Position numbers and translations under genes: made by a program
Part shown: positions 1 through 12,498 of the stretch, in pieces
How positions within the stretch are numbered: the stretch's first letter is position 1
Layout: every line of letters begins with the position of its first letter
The notes under the pieces: generated by a model
What the model was told of the DNA's origin: nothing
Database searches by the model: none
Seen by the model: only the letters and a program-made list of their open reading frames with translations
Source: Agrocybe praecox
Taxonomy: Eukaryota; Basidiomycota; Agaricomycetes; Agaricales; Agrocybaceae
Assembly: GCA_964017145.1 (NCBI GenBank)
Contig: OZ024840.1
Span: 3,286,001 to 3,350,000 of the forward strand
DNA: 64,000 bases
Reading direction: 5' to 3'

Positions 1-1051
1 GATACAATTCGCCCAAAGTGTTCAATCCTCCTTCTGCAGTCAACATACCTAACATCCAAGGATCAGCCTATTTGTTTAGAGCGTGTGGGATGGAACTCAC
101 TCATATGCTGGGTGTTTGGATCCGATGGTCGCTGGATAGATGTCAGGATAATGCATGAAGGTCCAGGAAAGTTAACTCACGAAGAAGCCGAACCAAGCGT
201 ACCGCTCGATCCAAGGTGTACGATCAAGGAAAGACAGTGTCTGATTCATAAAGTCAAGAACGACTGAAGAGATAGTAGATAATGCTTCAGGATGTTATCA
301 AGTAGACACAGATGAGAGTACTTACCTGAATCATTCGTCGACGTTTCCGCATATTCGGTGATCCAGAGTGGATACTGCGGAAATGCGTTATGGACGTCAC
401 CAACGTAGTCCGCAAAACTCTGGAAACCGCTGCCGTACCTAATTAATTTCGAATGTTAACAGTGATATGAAAACTAGAGATACAAAGAAGGCCTCACCAA
501 TGAACAGGTAGGAAATCGATGGTGCAGTTGGTGCATGCGCTTAGGAAAGACGTTAGCCACGGCCTGCCACTTCCTGCTGCTGTCACAGCTGGACCACCGA
601 GACGGAGACCCTGAGCTTTGAGGGGTTCCAGGAACTGCATCCACAAGCTTGCGGCTTCTTCTGGAAGCATGTTTGATTCCTGGATATTATCTGGTTCATT
701 GAAGCCCTAAAATACGATATCTTTGTCAATAAAATGTGTTGGGGTTGAAGAAAATGGGCGGACCAATATTGTGTTTGATCCCAAGATTTTAACTGTTGAT
801 GAGAAACCATCTATTGCAGCAGACCCCCATTGCATCGGAACGTATGGGATATTAGAGGTAGCAAGGTAATCGGGAGGTAGTGAGGCCCAGTTATATTGCC
901 ATGAGATCAAACTTTTCGTCTGGTTTGCATTGATAATATCTCCTGGAACAGTGGAGCTAAAGCCTATGCCACGCTTTGGATTTTTTGTAGTAGCAGCGAC
1001 AGTCAATGAGACGAAGAAAACGAGGGGGAGGAGAGAGATGCGAGACAGCAT
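1..1051 (-). CDS. Secreted GH128 (Asl1-like) beta-1,3-glucanase, 3' end cut off by window edge
   Basis: Predicted extracellular glycoside hydrolase acting on beta-1,3-glucan of fungal walls. The chosen start (MLSRISLLPLVFF...) opens a hydrophobic signal peptide; an upstream in-frame ATG at 1093 would place charged residues before it. Following introns, the mature part reads NPKRGIGFS, then QWNYNWASLPP-like text (seen as SWQYNWASLPPDY), then LGSNTIL joined to GFNEPDNIQESNM, whose Glu is the family's catalytic acid/base, then FLPVHWYGSGFQSF and PLWITEYAETSTND, which carries the nucleophile Glu. The exon 1 intron starts with an unusual GTCCGC donor at about 766; further introns lie near 440-499, 265-335 and at two places below 200. 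The frame is still open at base 1 (NTLGELY), so only a few residues are missing. A TATATA element sits at about 1108-1114, upstream of the start. Family assignment is firm; substrate is inferred from the family. Confidence 0.85.
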
Positions 1052-2876
1052 CTTGGAGATCAAGGAGCGAGGGCAAGAAAGCGGATGAATCAAAGTACAT
1101 GGGCTTGTATATAAGGGAGATCCATTATTGACCCATCAACGGGATAGACAGAAGTCTTCCGAGGTAAGTGACACATCGTGAGACGTGGTCAGGGCGAACT
1201 GTCTATCTCGAAGCGTATGAATTTATAGACAGAAAGAAGACGTGGTCTTTGTTCCTGAAGAGAGAGCAGTAGGCCCAGATTTTGATAACATCTCTGTGCT
1301 TGTTCAAGCCTCAGTAGGATAGTTCAGAGTTGTTGAAAAACTGTGAAAGAATTGGTGAAATCGAGGAACAGAAGGGTGGACAGCATGCATGTCCGAAGTC
1401 ATGATATGTCAATGTCCGCTCTACAAAATTGATGATCGGCCTGGCCAGAGCACCTGTGTCCATACTGCGGGTTTATCGAACTGTACATTTATCCGTCTAT
1501 CGGTAGACGTGTGTGTGAGTGTAAGTGCAGAGAACAGTAGATTGCGCACGACAATCATAGCTCAGCATAGCTCCTCTGCCGACGGAGATCAAATTTTCAT
1601 GGCTTAGATAAGCAATCAACAGGCACAGGAACTTGACTGGAAATACCACTCTTAAGAGGGTCCGTCCACAGTCCCTCAAGTTCCTTCCCATCTCCAGCCC
1701 AGGCTGCCCATCCCTCTCCAATCTGTGGGTATTAAATCCGCTCCGTGTAACTCGCCACAAAATCCGCTTATTGCCTCGAGCCATGAGCCAAACATAGTGC
1801 TCGCCATGACATTCGACAATATTCGGAATCCTGCTCCAACGGTCTTCTTCAATCTCCTCATGTCCCGACTCATGTCAGATTCTTATTGCCGGCTGTGATT
1901 TTAATCATGCACATTGCACAGCTCGCTCCCCGTTTGACTCGAGTGTTAGTGGTGCCTAAACTGAAAGCTACACGCGGCATTCTCGGACTTATTTCCCGCG
2001 TTTCCGCCAAAGTATTGTTTTCTCACTTTTTTTTATCTGCCAAAGCTGACATATCAATCTGTGTAGATGAATTATTGGATAGAGACTCACTGCCCAGTAC
2101 TCAGTACTCATTCTTTATGCATAGATTATGTCTGATGATTACCAAGAAATCTACCTTGCACAACATGCTCGGCGCGCGACGCGCGTCTCGATGTTTAGTA
2201 AACACATTACATATCGTCATCCATCGCTACACAATAGCTTTTATAAGAATTTCGAAGGCTCACTTGTAAGGTTTATTGACACAACGGCCCGTCAACGCAA
2301 TTGCAATCACCCAGCCTATGTCATTGAAAACAGGCTAACCTAATTGGAGATTCTGAGCTGTGGATTGTCCCTGGAACTTGACTAAATTAAGGTGATGCGA
2401 GGTCTTTCGATGTTGCTCTAAAATCTGATTGGTAAGTGGAAGGCAGATTAGTAACGGTTACAACTTACGAGAAGGCCGAAATACTTCCATCGAGATCCCC
2501 TGCGTGACGATTTCCCTGTGTCCCTTCCTCTACCTACTGTTGCATAGAAGCAAAAGCATCAGAGATTCAACAGTTGGCTGTATTCTCGCGTTCAAACATC
2601 TAAATCTTGTTACAGATTCTACCATAGCGAAGAGGACGGTGTACTGCAGCAGTCATTTTTTAAAAATCGGTTCCGACGCGTGTTGACTCGTTTAACCCCA
2701 ACTCTGACGGAGGTTTTCCTAATGGAGAACCATATATGGATGGATACTCGACCCGGTTGCCCATTTAATTCGCTTGTCAGCACTAATTTTTCTGGGTACA
2801 TACATATAAATATAATCACTCGCGAAGTCGATTCGTAAGGTCTTCTCCCTCCCCCTCCCTCCTGTATCCACGCCAA
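1052..2876. other. Gene-free interval between the glucanase and the ABC transporter
   Basis: About 1.8 kb separate two divergent genes, the longest gap in the window. Short open frames exist on both strands (for example 1886-2269 and 1497-1784), but none shows a recognisable domain, intron-bridged continuation or coding-like composition. A GC-rich local palindrome (GCGCGCGACGCGCG-like) lies near 2170-2185. The right end must hold the promoter of the ABC transporter. A decayed gene or a long regulatory region is possible. Confidence 0.6.
2805..2814 (+). promoter_or_regulatory. TATA-like element of the ABC transporter
   Basis: TATAAATATA lies 63 bp before the ATG at 2877, followed by a pyrimidine-rich leader. 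Position and composition fit a core promoter; no experimental support is available. Confidence 0.5.
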
Positions 2877-5800
2877 ATGGCTGACCTTGAAAAATCAGGC
2901 GAAGGGAACCCCTACGTAGATGGCTCCCAGACGCTTGGCACGAACACTCCCAACCACGACAATTCACAGACGACCAACTCACACCATGTCGATATCGAGC
3001 TTGCAAAGGAACAGTTTAACGAACTTTCACGACAGTTAACGTCCAGATCAGAGGTCGTCAACAGCCGGACGCAGAGTAGCAAGTCCACCACATTCACCGC
3101 CACGAACGATATTGAGAAAGGGGCCCCTGATGCTGAACGTTTCGACCTGCGAGAGTATCTTACTTCGTCCAACGACCGCAACCAGGAGGCCGGCATCAAA
3201 CACAAGGTTTGCATCTCACTGCTCGTATTGTTCGTGTCATTGAACTTACTTTTTTTAGAATGTCGGCGTTACTTGGGAAAACTTACAAGTAGAGGTCATG
3301 GGTGGCTTGGATAGCAAGGTAAGTCTGTCATCCGAATATGCTATGCGCTGACGATGAACTCTTTACGTTATCATGAATAGATTTATATCCATAACCTTGC
3401 AGGTAAATTGAAATATATGCGCCTCGAATCGAGTATTCATTCATTTTGTAGATGTTTCCATTGCGTTCTTCCTGGCCCCGTTTATCTGGCTTTGGAGCTG
3501 GTTCGCACCCCTATTGCCGAAGAAACCCTTCCCAACGCGGACCATTCTTCACAAGTACGTCATTTACAGGGAGATTTTTATGCGTTCAATTCTAAGCTAG
3601 TCGACGCGTGCAGGTCATCTGGTGCACTAAAACCTCGCGAAATGTGTCTGGTGCTTGGCTGCCCAGGGTCGGGATGCTCAACTTTTCTAAAGACAATCGC
3701 TAATCAAAGAGATGGATATGCTAATGTTTCTGGGGATGTTCTCTACGCCGGCATTGATGCAGCGGAAATGCGAAAGTACTATAAAGGAGAAGTCGTTTAT
3801 AATCAGGAAGGTTTGTCACAGGATTAAATTTTCTCTCAAGCTCTATTACGATCCTAATATTCACCGTCAGATGATATTCACATTGCTACCCTAACAGTAG
3901 CTCAAACTTTGGCATTTGCTTTATCTACGTATGTGTGAATTGCTCCAGGCTTTCGGTGATTGCTCATCACTGTTTTAATAATAGGAAAACACCCGGTCCT
4001 AATGGCCGCTTGGAAGGAGTCAGTCGCAAGGAATTCGATGCTGAAGTATCAGATACGCTCCTTCGCATGTTGAACATGTCACATACACGGCAAACTCTCG
4101 TTGGAGATGAATTTGTTCGTGGTGTTTCAGGTGGCGAAAGGAAGCGTGTCAGTATTGCCGAGATGATGGCCACGCGCGCCAGAGTTCAATGCTGGGATAA
4201 CTCCACTCGTGGTTTAGATGCATCTACGGCTCTCGATTTTGTAAAGAGCTTACGAGTGATGACTGACATTCTTGGTCAGACAACATTTGTCACATTGTGA
4301 GTAAAAACATTCGCGCTTCCTAGAGCTGATTAATTAATTAACTGATTCCCTCGTTCATAGATATCAGGCTGGTGAAAGTATCTACGAGCTTTTCGATAAA
4401 GTACTTGTCCTAGATGAAGGTCGCCAGGTTTTCTACGGTCCACCTTTGGAAGCACGGGCGTACTTTGAAGGCCTGGGATTCCAACCTCTTCCCCGTCAAA
4501 GCACAGCAGATTACCTGACTGGCTGCACCGATCCCAATGAACGACGATTTGCAGCTGGACGATCATCTTTGGATACTCCCTCATCTCCTCAAGAGCTCGA
4601 GGATGCATTCCTCCGTTCGCCGTATGCCCGGGATAACCTGGACTCACTCGGAAAATACAAGCTCTACATGGAAACCGAGAAGAAGGACCAGGAGTCTTTC
4701 CGGGCTGCCGTTGCTGCGGACAAGAAGAAAGGCGTTTCCCAAAAGAGTCCCTATACGCTCGGGTACACCGGACAAGTGAAAGCGTTGACTGTTCGGCAAT
4801 TCCAGCAGAAACTTCAAGACAAGTTCCAACTTTTTACTAGTTTCTCATTGTCGATTGTAAGCGATACAGCAATTTTTCAATTTCTGTGTGTCTGACTGAT
4901 CCGAATTAGATTCTGGGTATCGTCATTGGCGCAGCTTACTTCAAGCAACCTTTAACATCCAACGGCGCATTCACTCGTGGAGGTGTAATTTTTGCAGCCC
5001 TTTTGACTACTTGTTTAGATGCGTTCGGCGAGATGCCCATGCAGATGCTCGGGAGACCGATATTGCGCAAGCAGGTACGTCCATGGATCTTTGTGACGCT
5101 GATGTTTACTCACGCAAGATTCAGACCAATTACAGCATGTACAGAGCTTCAGCCATTGCTCTGGCCAATACTCTGGCCGATATCCCATTCTCGTCTCTAC
5201 GCGTCCTTTTATTCAACATCGTCGTTTACTTTTTATCTGGACTGCACAGATCTGCCGGTGGATTCTTCACCTTCCATCTGTTCAACTACATTGCGTACCT
5301 CGCGATGCAGGGATTCTTTAGAACTTTCGGATTGATCTGTTTCAACTTTGATGCTGCTTTCCGTCTTGCGGTGTTCTTCATTCCTAACTTGTAAGATTAT
5401 TTTCATTCGACAGCTTTTTGACACTTTTTCTAATGCTCGGTCAGTGTCGAATACACAGGTTATATCTTGCCGGTCATCAAAATGAAGAGATGGCTATTCT
5501 GGATTGTGAGTACACCTTTACCTTGGGTTTTGGTCTGCTCTTGACGAAGTTTCATTTTAGTACTACATCAATCCCATAGCTTATGGTAGGTCCCCTGAGA
5601 AGATACGCTGGTCTTCGTGTACTCATTTTTTGAATAGCCTGGCAAGCTTGCATGGAGAACGAGTTTATGCGCATTTCTGTAAGTTTTTTTTATCATAGGA
5701 GAGATCTCATTCTGATATCATTATGTCCAGTTCACTTGTGACGGCAACTCAGTTGTTCCAAGAAACGGATTGGGTGTCACTAAATACCTGTGAGTAACGG

Positions 5801-8800
5801 CACAGCGTTCTGTATGTCTCAATTCATTTTAACCATCCGTTACCTCAGTCCTGGCGTGGGTCCCAATCAAGCATGCACTCTGTTTGGTGCAGAAAATGGC
5901 AGTGCTCTGATCTCTGGTGTTAATTACATCTCCGCTTCTTTCGGCATAGACGTTAAAGATCTGTGGCGTCGTAATCTGCCGGTGTTGATTGGTTTCTTCA
6001 TTGCTTTCCAAGTAACTCAAATTCTTGCATTGGAATTCTATCCGGTGAGTCGATTCTAGTTTGGGATCTTACTAAAAGGCAAAAATACTTATACGATTAT
6101 GTTATACAGCAATATGGACTCGACCTTTCGATCAGGATTTTCGCAAAGGAAACGGATGAAACCAAGAAATTGAATGCCCAACTCCGCGAGAAAAAGCTAC
6201 TCAAATCACAGGCGTTCGAGAAAGGAGACGAAGCAGCTGTTGAGAAGTTTGACACAAAGTACGACATTCATTTTAACTCGCTTATCATTTACTGACAGGA
6301 ATCTGATAGACGTGAAAGTTTCAAACATCGCAAGACGTTCACTTGGGAAAAGCTTAACTACCATGTTCCGACCCCCAGCGGCATGAGGCGACTACTCCAC
6401 GACGTTCAGGGTTACGTCAAACCAGGGACGTTGACCGCTCTCATGGGTGCAAGTGGCGCAGGCAAAACTACCTGTCTCGACGTCCTCGCTCAGCGTAAAA
6501 ACATCGGTGTCGTCACTGGTGACGTTCTAGTAGATGGAAGGCCGCTTAATTCAGACTTTGCGAGGGGTACAGCATATGGTACGCGTCGATTTGTTGTATG
6601 TGGCTCTCTTCTGTAATTGACATTATTATTTTTTCCAGCGGAACAAATGGACGTACATGAAGGAACAGCGACCGTCCGCGAGGCCATGCGTTTCTCGGCT
6701 TACCTACGACAACCAGGTCACATCTCCAAAGAAGAGAAGGACGCCTATGTCGAAGAGATGATCGAATTACTTGAATTGCAAGAAATTTCAGAAGCTTTGG
6801 TTTTCAGTCTCGACATGGAAGCTCGCAAAAGGTTGACTATCGGAGTTGAGCTGGCAAGTAAACCGGAACTACTCCTCTTCCTTGACGAGCCAACCTCCGG
6901 TCTTGACGCTCAGAGGTGTGTATTGTTGTATCCCTAGATAATTTCTTTTCTCATACCCGGACATTAGCGCTTGGAATCTTGTCCGATTTTTGCGAAAGTT
7001 GGCCGATCAAGGACAGGCTATTCTTTGCACTATCCATCAACCGTCTTCATTGCTCTTCGAAAGTTTCGATCGGTTACTACTTCTGGAAAAAGGTGGAGAG
7101 ACAGTTTATTTTGGTGATATCGGAGATGACTCGACAGTCATTCGCGAATACTTTGCACGCCATGGTGCTGTATGCCCACCTAATGTCAACCCGGCCGAAT
7201 ACATGCTCGAGGCAATCGGCGCAGGTGTCACGCCGCGCATAGGCGACAGAGACTGGAAAGACATCTGGCTGGAGTCCCGCGAATGCGAAAAGGTCGTAAA
7301 GGAAATCCAGGAGATTAAACAACAAGGGCTTTCTATGCCGCAATCTGATCAGAAGGAGTTGAGTACTTGTAAGTCCTTGGAATTAACATTGACTCGCCGG
7401 TCTCTTGACTAATTTGCCATAGATGCGACGTCATTCCTCTTCCAACTGAAGACGGTCGTCCAACGCAATAACATGGCCTTGTGGCGGTCTCCCGACTACA
7501 TCTTTAGTAGGCTCTTCGTATGCAGCTTGATCTCTTTCTTTGTGTCTTTGTCCTTCCTCCAATTGGGGATAAGTGTCAGAGAGCTTCAGTTCAGAGTTTT
7601 CGCCATGTATGTCTTGCTTGTTCTGCATTGTCGCAATTTGCATTTTTTACTGACGACGATGGATTTAGCTTCTGGGTCTGTGTTCTCCCTGCCATTGTCA
7701 TGTCACAGATCGAACCTCTCTTCATCATGAATCGAAGTACGTTTTCCGTTTCTTGTTCGTCTTTGCAGAATTATTCATGACTTTCCTCAGGAATTTTCAT
7801 CAGAGGTATGCTCATATGTTTACGTACCAAGGAGATTGCCCTGACGGGCATTTGCAGAATCGTCTAGCAGAATCTATTCTCCGTATGTGTTTGCCATAGG
7901 CCAGTTAATCGGAGAAATTCCCTATAGCATACTCTGCGGTGTCTTATACTGGGTTCTGATGGTAAGGTGCACAAAGTATTCACAGAATTATTTCTGACTT
8001 GGTGCAGGTTTATCCCATGGGTTACGGACAAGGGAGCGCAGGCATCAACGGCACTGGTTTCCAACTTTTGATCATCATCTTCATGATCTTGTTTGGGGTT
8101 ACACTTGGTCAAATGGTTGCTGCGTTGTCCCCTAGTGTGCAGGTTAGTAGAGATACGCGCTGCATTTTTGCTGTAGTTTCTCTGAAGACAGTCATCTAAT
8201 CACTATTTCGTTGCATCTTCTAGGTTGCTGTACTTTTCAACCCATTCCTTGGTCTTGTCCTCGCTACGTTCTGCGGTGTTACCATTCCGTATCCAACGAT
8301 GATCAGCTTCTGGAGATCGTGGTTATATCAGCTTGACCCATATACGCGTACCCTTGCCGCAATGGTCTCTACTGAGCTACAGTAAGCTGGTTCTCTGTGA
8401 TCGCATGTTGCCATTTCGTCCTAATTGAGAATTATAGCGGTCTTCCCATTATATGCAAGTCAGATGAATTCGCAATCTTCAATCCTCCGGATGGCCAAAC
8501 ATGCAGCGCATGGGCTCAAGACTTTGTGACCGCGTTCGGCGGCTACCTCGACAATGCTCAAGCCACGGTAGCTTGCAGATATTGCCAATTCTCAGTTGGC
8601 GACCAGTTTTTCGTTCCTCTGAATATTCAATTCTCGGAGAGGTGGAGAGATGCTTTCATCCTTTTCGCTTACTTTAGTAAGTGGTTCAGATCGAAAATTT
8701 TGTCTGCAATGTTTGACAATGACATCCCTTTCAGTCTTCAACTTGATCATTACTATCAGTAAGTCAATCCCATCTCGCTTTATTAGGAAAGTAATTCTAA

Positions 8801-8849
8801 TTCTGGACATCTAGTCGCTTCGCGATACCTCAGATACCACAAACGGTAG
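2877..8849 (+). CDS. PDR-type (ABCG) full-length ABC drug transporter
   Basis: Plasma-membrane ATP-driven exporter of the fungal pleiotropic drug resistance family, layout NBD1-TMD1-NBD2-TMD2, about 1,450 residues in many exons. NBD1 has the family's degenerate Walker A ([12 protein letters not shown], Cys for Lys), signature VSGGERKR and Walker B-like region [15 protein letters not shown]1 runs from about 4,770 to 6,050 (for example [12 protein letters not shown]). NBD2 has canonical Walker [10 protein letters not shown], an [16 protein letters not shown] segment, the PDR-typical non-canonical signature [12 protein letters not shown], Walker [16 protein letters not shown] and a switch [11 protein letters not shown]2 ends with a cytosolic RYLRYHKR tail and TAG at 8847. 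The start follows a TATA-like element and opens a polar 100-residue N-terminus. A 15-nt microexon is inferred at 7791-7805. Degeneracy of NBD1 is normal for this family. Substrates cannot be read from sequence. Confidence 0.95.
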
Positions 8850-9144
8850 AGCAGAGCGTGCATGGAATACCGCTAGATTTTAGAAGTAGTAGAATATTGC
8901 TTACATATAATTCGTACTCAATGTCACTTTATTTGGCCCAACCTATGGCCACATCGTTTCAACGTACACATTCCCCATTCGTCGGAGCCCTTCTCTTGGA
9001 CAGGATTAGATCGAGGAATAGTAATTGATGAATAGTTGATGATCTATATAGAGTTCATACAGCAATAACTATGAAACTATTAGGATGAAACGAGCCGGAT
9101 TGTCGCCAAGTTGGCAAATTTCAAGAGAATGTGATGTAAAGTGC
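8850..9144. other. Convergent 3' intergenic region
   Basis: AT-rich 295 bp between the stops of the ABC transporter and the TPR gene. It should carry both 3' UTRs. I see no gene in it. Confidence 0.6.
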
Positions 9145-11439
9145 TCAAATGTAAATAACGTTAGATGTCTTCCATTTATCACTTCGTTTCTGAAAAACAA
9201 TCAATTTTAGATCTCTAGTAGATAATAGCAACAAGAAAGACTCACCATCGACTTCGGCTCAACGATAGCGTCCAAAGAAAGGTTGCCGGCTTTGACACGG
9301 GCCATGCATTCATAGCCAAATTCAAGAATCCCGTGGATTTGTGGATCCCTGGCATCTTTGAGAGGCGAATTCTCCCAAATCCCCATTACATTAGAAAGTA
9401 CCCCATCCATCTTAGCTATGATGATGAGCAATTCTCTCAAAGGTTTCCCTTGGAACATGTAAGCCTCAAAGATCACAGCCAGATAGATTAGAACATATTC
9501 GTCATCATCAAGGAAATTGTGGACGGCCTCCAAATAATACTTGGCGGATTGGTCGAAATTGGCATAAGCTTCTTCTTTACTGTTCGCCTGTAGTCCAAGT
9601 TGCATATGATACCATCCCAAGATACTGGACATGTCTTATCATCATGATGTACAAAGCGAGAGAAAAGAAACGAAACTCACGTAAGTGCGTCGGCTTTGGG
9701 GTACATCCAGAAAGAAGGTAGGAACCCAGCGTCGAGTTCAGCGTTAATACCGGGAGGATTTGCTTCAACCTCAGCGATAATGTCACGACTCCATTCCGCT
9801 GCATCTTCCCGCGTATATTGACAGTCTGTTATCTTCTTTGCCAAGCACTATTTACAGCACCGAAGAAACTAGTCAGCAGGTTGATTTAGGTCCAAACGGG
9901 TAATCCGAGCTCAAACCTCATGGAGGGCTATAAGGCGAAGTCGTTTTACTCCTCGAATGAAAGTCATCTCAAAAATGACACCTCGATCTGATGTGGGGAC
10001 GTTCTCCCACTTTCGACGGCCCCATTCCAGGACTTCTAAAGCGCGTGAGTAATATTCCAAAGCAACGAGTTCTCTCGCATTCGATTTTGCCATGAAGCCG
10101 CACATGATCCAAGCACTGCAGGTAATTTAGATTAGTATGTTTGAGGTGAAAGAGCTGGCGCAGACGTACCGGACTGTGACAGATAATGCCGGTCGAAGTG
10201 CACCCCAGCCTTCCCGTCTCAACCTCTGTGGTGCTTCCTCCATTACGACTTTCGCGCCTCCCTTGCTCCACGCCTTTGTCTTAGTGCATTCAAAGAGAAC
10301 TTTGATTAAAAAAAGTACTAGTCAGTCAAATCAGGCCATGAGAGATATCACGATATGTATACCTTGTTCATTATACTTCTCGACCCAATCGGCGCAGTCA
10401 AAGTGGAAGACACGGGCATCACGCATTATCGCGTTAGACATATTGGCCAAGACCTTCCAGTGGTGTAAGCATTAAGGTCCAATGCCATGAAATTAAGTAT
10501 GAGACAAACGTCGGGTTTCCCAATCCACATTGTATTACCATTGGTGTACTTCCTTTCAAGGGCTTTCATTACGGTTACTCCTTCTTTGAAATCCTAGGAG
10601 AGACATAAATAATAGTCACAAAGTCTGCGTAAAAACCCACATTATATGCAAAGTGGATGACAAAGGCCTGGAAATAAAATAATGTAGTCCATGATTCGTT
10701 ACAAGGTTACAACAAGACTTACGCTCGACAACTTCTGTGCCTCTGCGAGTTCCTCTGTGAGGCTTGCAGCCCTTTCCCAAGGTAGTGCACCCGGTTTAAT
10801 AGATGTACCTTTGAAGGTAGCATTCGCCTTTTCTTTCTCTGCCTTTCGCAACCCGTCCAAAAATTGTTTTTGAAGCGTTTTGTCCGCGCTCGTTGCATTT
10901 TCACCGTCTTTTGGTAGACAACTCAAAGCTGTTTTATAAGCTTCTGCACTCGAAGTCCATGTCGACAAGGCCTACAGTGAATTCAGTGCCAACATTTATT
11001 GAGAATCGAACCATCAACACTCACGAAGCGAGCGGAAGCAAGCCTTCCCCATGCTTTAGCATATGTTGGATCAAGTTTAGTTGCCTATCGACCAACGAAT
11101 GTTCAATGGTGAACTTCAGTTGTGGACACGAAAGGTAAAGAACAAGAATAAAGTGCACCTTTTCGGCGTCAGAGGCTGCATCCATGTACCTATTGATCAG
11201 ATAAACATATAAATGAATAATTTTGACAAAATAAATATTGAAAATACTCACTCCTTCATGGCGAGGTTGCTCGCAGCACGATTGGCGTAGTACACAGCAT
11301 TCTTTGGATCTTCTTTGATGGCTTCACTATACTTCTTATAGGCCGCTCGATATTGGCCATTTACATGGAATGCGTTGCCTTCAGATTTAAGACGCTCCGC
11401 ATTCTGATTGGGGCCACAGGATTGCGGAACAGCCGGCAT
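9145..11439 (-). CDS. TPR-domain protein of unknown function
   Basis: The N-terminus (NAERLKSEGNAFHVNGQYRA, then YSEAIKEDPKNAVYYANRAA and a third repeat ending KLDPTYAKAWGRLASA) is a three-motif tetratricopeptide block of the Hsp70/Hsp90 co-chaperone kind (SGT/STI1/CHIP-like). The remaining roughly 450 residues are helical, and include blocks such as ALEYYSRALEVLEWGRRKWENV and LSILGWYHMQLGLQAN, which look like degenerate helical repeats. This architecture occurs in fungal TPR proteins without assigned role. The start at 11439 is one of two in-frame ATGs; the other at 11463 adds eight residues. The last exon adds KRSDKWKTSNVIYI after an intron just below 9245, to TGA at 9145. A chaperone-adaptor role is inference only. 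Confidence 0.8.
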
Positions 11440-11901
11440 TTTTTCTTCTGGATTGGGGATCAAGAGCCAGAGAGGAGGATAGGGGTCAAGTAGGCCAAGT
11501 GGTCGACGAACGTAACCTGAGGAGATTGTTGTGTCGACGCTGACTCTGAAGAAAAAGGTACCACTGTGGTGGTGAAAGAAATTTTAAAGAAAGGAACTAA
11601 ACATTTTGGGAATTTATATAAAGGAAGCCATTATGTAAATTGCCGCCGTTTTTTACGTCCTTTCGCCTGCAGGCAATCTACAGGCGAAAGGATTGAGCAT
11701 TCGACTTTTGGGTTTACCGGTTTTTATGAGCCAATGCGCTTCGGAAAAGATCCCACTTATGATTCCCTCCATAATATTGTTTGATTACTGGTGAGTACAG
11801 AATGGTCGGTGCAGAGCGTCAAAAGAGGAAATTAATTTGTAGCCAGCAGGTAAAGAAGAGTTTAAAGGGTCAATAGAATATTCAGGTCCAGTCCTACTCA
11901 T
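11440..11901. other. Intergenic region with a perfect stem-loop
   Basis: About 460 bp between the 5' end of the TPR gene and the 3' end of prefoldin 1, both on the minus strand, so it holds the TPR gene's promoter and the prefoldin 3' UTR. No coding signal is visible. A perfect 11-bp inverted repeat occurs at 11659-11691 and is listed separately. Confidence 0.6.
11659..11691. repeat. Perfect 11-bp inverted repeat (potential hairpin)
   Basis: CCTTTCGCCTG at 11659-11669 is the exact reverse complement of CAGGCGAAAGG at 11681-11691, with an 11-nt spacer that itself begins with CAGGC. The flanking T/A pair extends the stem to 12 bp. It lies in a noncoding interval about 220 bp upstream of the TPR gene. 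It could be a structured RNA element, a palindromic regulator site or a short mobile-element relic. Confidence 0.7.
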
Positions 11902-12498
11902 TTATTGTTTGGGGGCATGATGAAACTATGTAACAGGGCTCGTCATGAATCGATAGATAAGTAGCACAAGAAGACATACAATATCGCGGATCTGAGCCTG
12001 AGCATCGTTATACTGCTTTTCAAGGTATTTGGACTGTTAGAAGACATCGCCTGTGAGTGCCTGGCGACGGCAACATGAGATTTGAACGCTAAACAAACCT
12101 TCTTATTGAGACTTGTGATATCATCTGAAAGTTCTTTCTCTTGAGTCTTTAATTGCTCTTCCATGATATCCCGGGGGACATGCATGAACCTATGGGAGTT
12201 GAGATTCGCATGATCTGTTATGAATAACACAAAAACGTACATTTTCCCGACGCCCTTATAGAGGTTTACCTCTCCTTGCATCTGGCTGATCTCATCAATA
12301 GTCAACTGAAGAATCCTACGTTCACGATCCTTGACGGCGGTTTGTTGCAATGCCACATTCAGAGCCCTCTGAGATTGCACTGCCGTTTGTTGGATTTGAA
12401 TCAGGATCTGAAGTCGAAATTGTCGACTGAGAATTGTTATAAACCTTGAGCACAAGATCAAGCACCTTGCGTAGAGTGTCGTCTGAAAGAGAGGCCAT
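11902..12498 (-). CDS. PFD1: Prefoldin subunit 1
   Basis: Beta-type subunit of the hexameric prefoldin co-chaperone, which delivers nascent actin and tubulin to the CCT chaperonin. Spliced reading: MASLSDDTLRK joined to ILIQIQQTAVQSQRALN, then RRILQLTIDEISQMQ, YKGVGKMFMHVPRD and SLNKKSKYLEKQYNDAQAQI. This gives two heptad-rich helices around a short beta region, about 115 residues, normal for the family. The C-terminus is ambiguous. A GTATGT donor followed by CATAG predicts the ending RDIFHHAPKQ (stop at 11902), whereas retention of that intron gives a hydrophobic tail ending at 11926. The start is 241 bp from that of SNU114 on the opposite strand, so the two share a promoter region. CCT7, which acts downstream in the same folding route, is also in this window but is not adjacent. 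Confidence 0.9.

Noticed and set aside
1886..2269. 127-codon open frame in the large gap
   Set aside because: No domain, signal or spliced continuation is visible, and a stop-free frame of this size is expected by chance here.
3640..3700. Missing Walker A lysine in the first ABC domain (GCPGSGCST)
   Set aside because: Cys at this place and a degenerate NBD1 are normal for fungal PDR-type ABC transporters, so it is not a defect.
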